From NCBI GenBank assembly GCA_964036045.1, contig OZ038392.1, positions 41,392,806 to 41,456,805 on the forward strand: a DNA stretch of 64,000 nt, in the 5' to 3' direction. This document shows, in pieces, positions 1 to 9,316 of this stretch. Position 1 is the stretch's first letter, and the number at the start of each line of letters is the position of its first letter. A model generated the notes under the pieces. That model did no database searches and was not told the origin of the DNA. It saw nothing but the letters and a program-made list of their open reading frames with translations. A program made the position numbers and the translations under genes. The stretch is from Eutreptiella sp. 'Long Island Sound 2002'. Taxonomy: Eukaryota > Euglenozoa > Euglenophyceae > Eutreptiales > Eutreptiaceae.

Positions 1-1
1 C

Positions 2-1414
2 AGAGTCCCAGCGCTGCTGAAGTGGACCCATGAGTCCAGCGGTCATGTCTGTGCTGACCGTACCCTGAGGCTGTTCAAGCAGTGGTTCCACACTACGTGG
101 ACTGACTACCAACTGCGGGAAACCTTCCAGCCTATCTTGGACAAGTGCCCGTGCAGGTCCTGCAAACCAGGGGATACCAGGGACAGAGGTCTCTACTCGA
201 CCCTGCCCATCCCTCACTGTGCTAACAGTGTTCTATACGTGGACTACACGGAGAAGCCGAAGTTCGGGGGCTATGACTTCGCCCTCGTGGTAACCTGTGG
301 GTTGACCAGGTTTACCAGGGTGTTCCCATGTACCAAACACATTGCCGGGGAGGAGACTATCAAGATACTCCTGGAGGAGTGGTTTTGTGTCTATGGGGCG
401 CCCAAGGAGATCAACTCCGATGAGGACGTGCGAGTACGCTCAGATACCGGCTGGTACAAGAGGGTCCTGAGATCCCTCAATGTCCAGGTGTCTACGGCGA
501 TCCCCTACTCGTACACGAGCAACCCCCTATGTGAGCGACAGATCCGTGTCCTCAAGGAGAATGTAAGGATATGGTGCAAAACCGAGCGCACCAGAGACTG
601 GGTGAGACTACTCCCCGTCATATCCTTGATGATGAACTCCCAAGAGAGTTCAGCTACTGGCTACTCGCCCGATGAGCTATTCCTAGGGCGCCCGGCGTGG
701 TTCCTACATGCCCCCTATCCAGAGGACACCCATTCTTCTGTGGGTGAATGGGTCCAAGAGCAACAAGCGAAGGTGGACAAGGCCAAGGCTATGCTCCAGA
801 GAGTGAGGGAGCGTCAGTGGAACAAGAAGAACAAGCACCGACCACCGGCCACCTACCAAGAGGGGGACTGGGTGCTGGTGCACCACAGCCGACTAGCCGC
901 CTGGCCACGCTCTACCAGCGACGACCCATACTTCTGTCCCTACAAGATTCTATCTGTGGATGGACACCGTATAACCGTGCGGTGTTCTCCCCGTCCAGGG
1001 GGGACCCTGGTGTGCGCTGCTCAACACCTGAAGCGCTACTATGATCCTGAAGACCTCTGTGGGGAGGAGTGGGAGCTGAAGAACGAGGAAATCGCCGCCC
1101 TAGACCTACAAGGGGCTGCCAGCCCTGTGGAAGTTGAAGGGGAACTCCCCGACATGAACGCCGAGGAGATGGCTAAGGAGGGCTTCTACCTGGTGAAGTC
1201 TGTCCTACGCCACCGCTACCGCCAGGGTTGGCGCTTCCTCACCCTCTGGGAAGGGTTTGGAGTCAAAGAGGCCACCTGGGAGCCTTTATCTGCGTTTGTT
1301 CTACCTGAGGGACGCCTAAACTCAGTTCCGGTTGACTACTTGTCCCAGAACAACCTTGGTGAGTTGCTGAGGCTCGGTGAGACGCCTGCCTCCAAGACCA
1401 AAGCTAGGGACTGA
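2..1414 (+). CDS. Ty3/Gypsy integrase with C-terminal chromodomain-like region, 5' partial
   Basis: This is the 3' end of a retrotransposon pol gene; the frame is already open at base 2, so the gene continues left of the window. At the edge a zinc-binding H2C2 module is visible (two His about bases 32-48, then CPC and C about 143-163). The catalytic core follows, with Asp in YVDY (about 237), Asp in NSDEDV (about 417) and Glu in the CERQ segment (about 530), as expected for a DDE integrase that inserts retrotransposon cDNA. After a basic linker, residues near 1180-1300 resemble a chromodomain (YLVKSVL, WEGF, TWEPLSAF), which in such elements steers integration to chromatin. The stop is TGA at 1412-1414. 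The sequence differs clearly from the two other Ty3 elements in this window, so it is a third family. The internal TTG at 137 is not a real start. Confidence 0.85.
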   Translation, partial: RVPALLKWTHESSGHVCADRTLRLFKQWFHTTWTDYQLRETFQPILDKCPCRSCKPGDTRDRGLYSTLPIPHCANSVLYVDYTEKPKFGGYDFALVVTCGLTRFTRVFPCTKHIAGEETIKILLEEWFCVYGAPKEINSDEDVRVRSDTGWYKRVLRSLNVQVSTAIPYSYTSNPLCERQIRVLKENVRIWCKTERTRDWVRLLPVISLMMNSQESSATGYSPDELFLGRPAWFLHAPYPEDTHSSVGEWVQEQQAKVDKAKAMLQRVRERQWNKKNKHRPPATYQEGDWVLVHHSRLAAWPRSTSDDPYFCPYKILSVDGHRITVRCSPRPGGTLVCAAQHLKRYYDPEDLCGEEWELKNEEIAALDLQGAASPVEVEGELPDMNAEEMAKEGFYLVKSVLRHRYRQGWRFLTLWEGFGVKEATWEPLSAFVLPEGRLNSVPVDYLSQNNLGELLRLGETPASKTKARD

Positions 1415-1603
1415 ACCTTACCCCTAAGTGTGCTACGTATGTCTTTGTGTGTCTCACTTCTCTTCCAGGCGTGGCTCCCGAATCAACGGGGTTCGCTGAT
1501 GTCGGACCGAAGGTCCTAGTCAGTTACTGGTACCACTCGTATGGCGCCCAATTTCTGTGCTGGCGCCTATCCATTGGGGAAGACAGCAAAAGCCCTACCT
1601 ACT

Positions 1604-1615
1604 AGAGGGGAGGGG
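1604..1615 (+). promoter_or_regulatory. Candidate polypurine tract of the left-edge Ty3 element
   Basis: A 12-base purine run (AGAGGGGAGGGG) lies 190 bases after the integrase stop and is directly followed by TG at 1616. That is the expected layout of a plus-strand primer site and LTR start. The 5' LTR lies outside the window, so the LTR start cannot be confirmed. Confidence 0.4.
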
Positions 1616-4419
1616 TGGCCAAGTGTGCTAAGGGCATACAAAACGCCCATTTTTGCTAAAGGCCAAAAGCTAACGCACTCCCCTGCCCACGACGAAAAGC
1701 ACGCGGGACAGGAGACACCACCACTCTACACACCCTACCTACAGTGGCACCATTCTGGTGGGCGAGCGCTACTGCAACTGGCTCACGCCCCCACTCAGGA
1801 TTACCACTCCTACACTCACGCTCTACTGGGTGGTGTTGATGAACAAGGTCGTGGGTCCTAATGACCCTCCTGTGAAGAAGACAAGAGAACACAGCGCTGC
1901 TAAGCAACTGTGGCCTAACAGGGACGCCACAACGCATTTCCCTGCTAGGGCTTGGAGGGAAGGGGTGCTCTTGTTGCGTGCACAGCGTGGATGTCGGTGG
2001 AGTCAAACTGCCCTTGCCACTCCTGGCTGAGTCGCAGTTAATTGATTGTGTGATCGGCGCCCTTGTTTCGCAGGGCAAGAAAAAATCGGGATAGCCGCCG
2101 AAGGCAGCTGCTGCGTGCACCAATCACCCTATCTGCCCACCTGTAAAGCAAAGGCCAATGAAGAGGTGTTTGCGGCTGAGGAACTAAGCCACACTCCACG
2201 TATTATACGCTTCTCAGTGTGACCTATAATACGCTGTCCTCAAACACCCCTGTCAAGCAAGCAAGCGTTAAGAGACTCCTCAGGTTCTCTTAAAGAACGT
2301 ACCGAGGAGCCCCTGGGTAACCTAAACAAGGTTTACCGTGCGCATTTCGCGTGGCCTACCCTTTAATGCGTGTGTGAATGCACGAGCATGCACGAGTTTC
2401 CGAACAACCTGCTGCAATCACTGTCTTGCTGCCTAATCTTACCCAAGATCACGAACTCAACCAGGGGGTGGCCCCACCTGGGCTTACCTACCTTACCTAC
2501 CGCTGGAGAGTGAAGCAAGGTGAGGAGAAAAAAGAGGCGCAAGCGAAAAACGTTGCTATGCACTTGTGTGCATGTCTAATCACGCTGATCTGACCTCTAA
2601 CCATCTGCAATCTTTCTAATCTAGCCCTCTATCGTTTGTTAGCGCTGCTACAAGACTCGTTCACGGAGACACCAGACGAGCAATGTGCATGCTGCATACG
2701 AGACGAGCACACCTGAGGTTTATACCTGATTCATTGAAGTCTTTTCGTTGATGTTGGAATTCTTGGATTTTTGATTCTTTCTATCAGTGTGGGTGGAATC
2801 TGTATGTTTATTTATTTATGTGTGTCTCTTCACTTTCCTGTGTACGTGAGACATACGTTTATAATCTCATTATTTTTGTATTCTCCGGCGCTTCGCTAGG
2901 AGCCGCTCCTGCGCGCCGCCTTTTTCTGCCCAGGAATTTCTTGATTTAAAAAATCGAGAGATGACTACAATTTTTCTAAAAATGTGCATTCGATGCACAA
3001 TTGATTCTGCTCAGGTTCGTTGTTTTAGAAACATTCTAGGCCGTCATTTGACGGATTTAGGTGTTGTCGCTTCGCGCTTGCGTGAATTCGTCCATAATTC
3101 TCCCATTCCTGTCTGTACAGATACCCACGCGCAGCCTCGCTGCGTACGCCGTGTTTGGACCGAAATGCAGCAGCCTGGAGAGACTGAGCAGAGCCCAAGA
3201 CCCCACCAAGGGGCAATTCAATTTTTTTTAACGACTCCCTTCGCCCTAAGACAGGTCACAGGTCGCCTGCAGGTTTACGAGAACCCATGCGAGTCTGTAT
3301 ATTGCGTCTTGCGTTGGGTTTATGTCGCGCCGCGTCTTGGAGGGAGGGATGCACATGCACATGTTTTTGGCATGCTCCCAACCTAACCCAACCAAGCCAA
3401 AGGAACCCCGGCAGCGCCATGAGCGCTGAGCTTTCTGTAGGAAATGTCACGAACACAGCAGCAAAAAGGCGCCAGCCATGGTGACCGCCCATTTTTCTGT
3501 GTGAGGGAAGCTATAGGTATTTTAAAGTAGATGTGGAAACCAAGGAAAGGCCAAGAAAAAAATCCCTTTTTCTGAAGGTGCGACAGTGGTGGCCACCACA
3601 GCACAAGGGGGGAGTAAGAAAAAGTGCTTTTCCAATGCTATGGGGTATACTTTAGTTGTATTAGAGGTGCTCTAAGCACACAGGCATTTCTATCTTAGTA
3701 TTGGCCCAACCAAAAGTGGTGATAACACATTTTGACCTATGGAACCAAACACTAAATCAGGATATGGAGTGGACCCCTTAATCCCCTATCAATGTGAGGC
3801 TATTCATCTTTTCCTGAGTTGACTGAGAACTGACATATCCAGGGCAGAGCCTATGAATTTATCTATGTTTCCACATGAATTCTTAGCTATCCTAGTGGTA
3901 TGCACCCTAGGGGCTGGGGCACCTCTTGTTGAGATGTCCTGGGTTCAAATTCCGGTCAGCCTAGCTAAGTAGGAAGATCCCATGTGACATGGCAGTGACC
4001 TCATCGCCACATGCCCTGCCACCTCAGCACATATGGGACCCAAAATATAGAGTGCACATCTCCTGAGATGGCACTATGGAGATTGAGTGACTATGGGGCA
4101 GTTTTCCAACTCTTTTTCCAAAACATTTCAACTATCTTTGTGAATATGCAATCCGATTTGCCCTGAGTTGCAGTTTCTGTGAATATTCTTACATCTTTCA
4201 CTGTTTACACTGCAGCCCTTCATGCTTTGATCCTGATTCTCTTCTACTTGCTTATCTCTGGCTTGGGTCATCCTGGACTGTTTGTATTTCAGCAAATAAA
4301 ACATTTTCCTCATCAAAAACAAGCAGCAGGAAACCCTACACCAGCAGCAAGCAGCAGGAGAGGCACAAAAAACACACAGTGTTGAAATCACTATAAAACT
4401 TTCTCCAATGCCCCTGCAA
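1616..4419. other. Unassigned sequence, possibly the 3' LTR and flank of the left-edge element
   Basis: I see no coding region here that I can support. The first part could be the 3' LTR of the partial Ty3 element, because it follows a purine tract, but no second copy is present to define its end. From about 2700 the base composition becomes AT-richer and nothing matches the LINE units or the other LTRs. Short open frames on both strands lack domains or consistent coding character. One tRNA-like SINE candidate at 3893-3957 is listed separately. Similarity to the LINE units begins near 4420. Confidence 0.5.
3893..3957 (+). repeat. tRNA-like promoter boxes, possible SINE fragment
   Basis: An A-box-like stretch (TAGTGGTATGCAC, from 3893) is followed about 45 bases later by a B-box-like stretch (GGTTCAAATTC, 3942-3952) with a partial T-arm. 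The spacing fits an internal Pol III promoter. The acceptor stem does not fold into a good tRNA, so a SINE relic is more likely than a gene. Without other copies this stays weak. Confidence 0.3.
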
Positions 4420-4655
4420 AAATCCACCAGATGAAGAGCAACAGTTTGTACCCTTGAGTTGCAGCAGTCAGAATACTACACCACTGTCGCATGACTGCAC
4501 GCCTCAATAGCCACCAAGGTGGAAGGCACACAAGTCAAAAGAGATTGTGGGCAGTCGAACTGCAACTTCTGAGGGCTCCACATGCGGCACTTGAACCACA
4601 AATTGACGTAGGTACATCCCCAGAAAAATCAGCACTTGAGGCTCCATGTGCAGAG
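4420..4655 (-). mobile_element. LINE unit U1, 3'-end piece left of the LTR insertion
   Basis: Bases from about 4420 match the 3' regions of the other LINE units near 30690-30935 and 53725-53945, including the segment that reads CTCCATGTG just before the insertion. The match stops abruptly at 4656, where an LTR starts, and resumes at 7614. The left limit near 4420 is where similarity to the sister units fades. Confidence 0.75.
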
Positions 4656-7608
4656 TGTAAAATTGTCCTAAACGGCCAAATGTTCTCCCGGTGCTATTTT
4701 ACCCACTGATTTGTAAGCGGGGCCGGTACGGGCGCGTTTCCCTGAGCCGAGCGAGTCACAAGCGCAGGCACAGCACTGGACAAGAAGTCTGAACCTTGCT
4801 GAAACTCAGAGTGAGCGCAGCGATCACAAAAGTAGCCCTTTCGTACCTAAAAGGACGAAAAGAGATACATCATGCAACCACAAAAACAGTATGTACACAA
4901 GACAAAATGGCACAAAGGGAGTCAGAGGAATTGGACAGGGTCCCATACGGAAACAAGGGTAGTTATGGGAACCCAGGACCTTCACCCTGACACACATAGG
5001 GGGGCAGGATACAACTCAACATCGGCCCTGAGATTTACTGCAGGCATCAGGGCACACAAGCAGGAAAAACCAGAAATGAGCATGTGTTACACACAGGATT
5101 CAAGTCAAAATTCAAGTGACGTATGGACTTGGACCGATCTTTCAAGGATAGACCAAGAGTCCAATGACCCAAATATGACCCAAAGACACTGTTGGTAGGC
5201 CATGGACAAAAAGCTGGCCCAAAACTGACCTGTGGCCTAGCTTTGCCATGGACCTGAAGTGACCCCATGAAATTAGGAATTCTTGACAAAATTCCTGGTA
5301 AAATTCAAAATAGTGAGCCTATGTACCAGTAAGCTTCAAGTAAATGCTCAACGTAAAGTAGAGAGCACCATTGAAACATAGGAGAAGACCCCAAGGTCTA
5401 ACTCCTCATAGGTTTTTTACTGTTAGCCTGTAAAGTGACCTCATGACAGGGTGTTTTTCAAGGCTCTGTATAGACCTGGTTGGAGCCATGTAAAACCACT
5501 ATGCCATAGGCTTGGCAAAACGGGTTCGAATGACTCAAGTACATTATCAAGCATACCCAACCAAGTCTCAATACCCAAGGTATACACCTTGGAGTGAATG
5601 AGGGTCAAAGAACAAGGGAATTTGACCCAAAGAACCCAACAAACCAAGTCCCTGAAGTGGACACATGAAATTTGAGATCTCTAAAAAGCTTTAGAGATCC
5701 GGTTGCCCTGAGACGCCGGCGGCTGGAAATTCATCATACAAATCAAATTCCGTGAGTAGAGAGTTGGGGCTCTCATAGGAATCAATTCTTGAGTCAAAAC
5801 TCAACGATGGCTGGGAGTTTTGAGCTCCACAAGTGAGCACATACACAGGGAAAAATTGGACATGCATGCTGGGCAATTTTTCCTAGGCATGAAATTTACT
5901 CAAATTTGCTTGCGCAAAATTGACCGGAACGAGCCGCCGTGCGTCGACGGGTTGGGAACTCGACCATAGATGCATAGTAGGGACCGAGTAGGCCCCGATG
6001 GATACAAAGTTCGAACAAAAACTCCATGGTAGTGGATCTCCATGATCGCCACAAGTGAGGACATGAAATTCAAAGGTCGAAAACGAAGTCGACTTTTTTG
6101 ATGCTTGAACTCGGTAGATGGCCGCAAATAATGCAAACAATGACGAATTGCAAAGTAGACACATACCCAAACATGCACAAACAATAATTGGGTTCAAACT
6201 CTCCACGGGCTTCGAGAACCGAGCCCGGAAAGTGAGCCCATGAGTGGGAAAAATTGAGTGAAAATGGACATGAAAATGACATAGTGAAAAAAGCTTAAAA
6301 TGTTTCAAAATACTTTACGAAAAGAAGATGTTTGAGGCTCGAAGCGAGTCAAACTCTTCTATATTTCGAAAGTACGCATCAAGTACGTACAAAACAAGTC
6401 TTTACTTGACTTCCGGCTCCATGATATGTTAGAGATATCATGTCCAACTTCGAGCACATGAAAAAAAGTGTGCTCAAGTGAAGGTCATTGAAATTTATCT
6501 AACACTTCGTCATCGGTTCAAAAATCAATAAATAAAGATCATACATGCACTCGAGACTTGCACGAACATGCATGTCGTAAAATTAGCGAAATTCGACACA
6601 ATGGCTCCGCGCACGAATCTCTCAAAGTGGGTCCATACAAGGGCCAAAAATGGCTCTTTTGGGCCATGGATGGCAGCCCCACCATGGATGTCTTGACCCA
6701 CCATGGTTATTAAATGAATTCCAAACGTCAAAATAAAGTGACCCAAAGTGTTTTGGGTCCGTGTACACCATGGGAAGAGATGCATACCTTTCTTTTCATT
6801 GAGCAATTCATGGTGTTCTTGGAATCCTATTTTTATGACTCAAAGTCAATAAATCACTCATAACTTCAAATCTACTTGCAACTCACAAGTTTATTTAATA
6901 TACAATTAAAATAGACACTTATGGCTTTCCGATGCATTTTACTTTAAAGGTTACGAAAGCAGTGGCTTAAAGATATCCTCTGCTGAAGTGACCCTATGAA
7001 ATGCATAAAAATGGCATGCCATGACTAGTCAAATGAGGGGCAAGGGAAATGAAAGACACCGTAAGGTGCCGGCGAAGCTCCTTGACCTACTCAGCATCTT
7101 ATTTTGCCTGGGCATCATGTCGATGCCCAGTTTTCGATTTTTACCTCACCGCTTTGCGTTTTTTTGAATCCATTGTATAATTATGACATTGAATGAAGCA
7201 ACAGTGAAGTCAAATCACTGTCGCTGGCCTTTGTTGAATTTCCGTAAAGGCCAGTTCATGGTTTCGCGATTTTGGTCGCACGGGCGCCAACTGGCGGTAG
7301 TTGCGCGAACTGGCGCGACGCCGGTTCACGCAGGCGCCGAAGCCAAAATCCAGGTCCTGTACGTTTGCGAATTTCACGGAAATTCGCCCACAAATATGAA
7401 GGGATTTTCATTCCCTATCAATTGACGCAAAAAACCAAAAAAATGCGCCTAGTCCCCTGAAGTTTCCCAAAGATTTCAAGTTTCGGGGAACTTGGCATGA
7501 GGACTTGTTGTGGAAAACAAAGTACAGTTTGTGACCTGAAGAGGGGGGGTAAAGGATGAGTAGTGGAGGACATAGGCGGGGGTTTGGGGGGTTGTCTGAC
7601 ACCAAACA
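4656..7608. mobile_element. Intact 2953-bp LTR flanked by 5-bp TSD CAGAG (solo-LTR structure)
   Basis: The block starts TGTAAAATTG and ends CCAAACA, the usual TG...CA ends of an LTR. It is flanked by CAGAG at 4651-4655 and 7609-7613. Two sister LINE units show the unoccupied site (30935-30960 and 53940-53960), where the flanks are contiguous. A near-identical copy without its first 29 bp lies at 19281-22204, with a constant offset of 14596 bases and no length difference. It contains a perfect 9-bp-stem hairpin at 7108-7130. The small open frames inside show no known domain. Because TSDs flank this single LTR on both sides, LTR-LTR recombination has probably left it as a solo LTR, although it is also the left end of a larger complex. 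Confidence 0.85.
7108..7130. other. Perfect hairpin inside the LTR
   Basis: CTGGGCATC and GATGCCCAG form a 9-bp stem around a 5-base loop. The same hairpin is conserved at 21704-21726 in the second LTR copy. A role in RNA 3' end formation or dimerisation is possible but untested. Confidence 0.5.
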
Positions 7609-7613
7609 CAGAG

Positions 7614-7879
7614 GTCTCAAGTCCTAATCCTGCACATAGCACACAGAGCTCGACATCCACTGCCGGTACTGCTGAACTGAAAAGCTCCTAGGGTAGAAAC
7701 TGCAGCAGCAGATAAATGCCCAATAAGACCACCTCTCGTCCACCGAGCTTGGCATAATCATGACCAAGGCGTCAGGGCAAGAGGCGGAAATGTGAGACTG
7801 TGCTGCACACAACAAATACCCACAGCAGTTCAAGCAGCTCTTGTTTCTTTTTTCGCAGAAGAGGACCTGGTTGAGGTAG

Positions 7880-7977
<98 letters not shown>

Positions 7978-8200
7978 ATTTGATTGATTTGATTTGATTT
8001 GACTGTATCGTTTTGTACCGGATCCGTACCGGTCCCCGCGCAGTTATCCTCTCCTATCAACCACCTACCTACAAACCTTCTTTCCACTTTGTTGCACCTG
8101 TCGACACTTCCAGTCATTTCAAATCAAATCCAGACCGAGGCCGCACCCCGGCACGCACTTCCTGATGCTGACAGAGACATACAGATCAAGTCTGGTGTAT
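7614..8200 (-). mobile_element. LINE U1 flank, duplicated segment with TAG microsatellite
   Basis: This piece of LINE 3' region is the direct continuation of 4655 across the LTR insertion. It is present again at 22210-22802. The two copies differ by a few substitutions and by two extra TAG units in the right copy. It stops at 8200-8202, where the sequence jumps into the tail of an LTR through a shared CC dinucleotide, so the junction looks like illegitimate joining rather than transposition. Confidence 0.8.
7881..7977. repeat. (TAG)n microsatellite, about 32 units
   Basis: Pure TAG/AGT trinucleotide array. On the LINE coding strand it reads CTA and lies in the 3' part of the element. Homologous arrays of different length and purity occur in the other LINE copies at 22476-22579, 31235-31336 and 54237-54352. 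The long valine and threonine open frames predicted across it are artefacts. Confidence 0.95.
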
Positions 8201-8274
8201 CCTGAAGAGGGGGGGTAAAGGATGAGTAGTGGAGGACATAGGCGGGGGTTTGGGGGGTTGTCTGACACCAAACA
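8201..8274. mobile_element. 74-bp LTR end remnant
   Basis: It is identical to the last 74 bases of the intact LTR (7535-7608), ending CCAAACA, but the rest of this LTR is missing on the left. It represents the inner end of a left LTR truncated by the junction at 8201. Confidence 0.85.
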
Positions 8275-8365
8275 CTCCCCTCCCCAGCTCAGTGTACCCA
8301 CTGAGGCGGAAGAAACCACCAGGTGGTGGCAGACACAAAACATACAAAGGGATGGGACGGGTGGG
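8275..8365. other. 91-bp internal remnant between LTR ends, with purine tracts at both edges
   Basis: The segment lies between an LTR end (8274) and an LTR start (8366). Directly before the right LTR the plus strand is purine-rich (about 8346-8365), as a polypurine tract should be. Directly after the left LTR end the minus strand is purine-rich (8275-8286), which would fit an element on the opposite strand. The direction of the LTR is therefore ambiguous. No primer-binding site starting with TGG is evident at either edge. Confidence 0.5.
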
Positions 8366-8394
8366 TGTAAAATTGTCCTAAACGGCCAAATGTT
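8366..8394. repeat. First 29 bp of an LTR, separated from the rest by 10.9 kb
   Basis: These 29 bases equal 4656-4684. The right LTR at 19281 begins exactly with the base that follows them (equivalent of 4685). The two pieces add up to one complete LTR with nothing lost or duplicated, split by the segment 8395-19280. Confidence 0.85.
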
Positions 8395-9316
8395 TTTTAC
8401 ACTCCCCTCCCCAGACCAACACAGGATCTGAGTTGGCGCCTGCTCTCAATGAAAAACAGGTGGCCGCATCAGCTTTCCACGCCCCTCCCCAGCTCAACGC
8501 CGGGGACCAAGTTGGCGACCACTCTCAAAGAAAAAGCTACGGCCAACTGGCGAGTGGGCAAACTATGTACACAAGAACTGAGGTGACTACCTGCAGCACG
8601 GCTTCCCACTTCCACATATGTACAAGAGTGAAAGGGCCCGCTTGCCATCAGCGGGTGAAAAAATAGAAAAAGGTAGCCATTCTCAGCAATGGCGGGCAGG
8701 ACAAGAGAGATGGGATAGTACACAATAAAATACTATAAACTGCCTGAAATTCAGCACCAAACACAGATACAGATCGGGGCCTCGTCCTGTCATGGTCCTG
8801 AGCTGTTTAACGTACCCCGGTGCGGACGTATGTGCGCTGGCGGTGGGAGAGGTACCAGCAGGAAGGTGGTATTCTCATACCCCAGGTACCTCGATGCCGA
8901 AGCACTCCAACGTACCCTGCTGGCGTTCGCGGTTCCCCATAGGCCAGTCCCCTTTGACAGTGCTTGCGCACCAGTCTTATTGCACATTATACCATGCAAC
9001 CGCCTGGCCTTCAATCACACGAAGGCCGAAAAATCAAGTCGCACACCCTGCTTATTCCGGGCTGTATGTCCGTTTAGACTCGGCTCTTCACAGCCATTCC
9101 CATGACCTGGTGAGCGCTGGGGGTTCACTGCATTGGCTGGCACTCTAGGTCGGAGCCACTCCAAGCCAATCCAGGTACATGACCCCAACTACTGCCCCGC
9201 ATCGCCCCTGCGCGATGCATTTCAGGACTCTGAGATACCCCAGGGCGTCAAGTCCAGAGATATCCCAGGAGGAGAAGGAAAGGGAGGTACTGCAGACCTG
9301 CAGGTCCAGAGATACC
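8395..9316 (-). other. 3' non-coding region of Ty3 element 1 with repeated purine tracts
   Basis: On the minus strand, purine runs of the form TGGGGAGGGGAG occur at 8402-8413 and in a related form at 8482-8491, echoing 8275-8286. Around them, segments of about 80 bases repeat imperfectly (GTTGGCG...CTCTCAA near 8432 and 8510). They look like duplicated polypurine-tract neighbourhoods. The rest up to the pol stop shows no coding region. Confidence 0.5.

Noticed and set aside
4796-6308. Conserved small frames on both strands inside the LTR copies
   Set aside because: They are conserved only because the two LTRs are near-identical DNA; no coding character or domain.
7792-8117. Poly-Val and poly-Thr proteins
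   Set aside because: They are translations of the TAG microsatellite in different frames.
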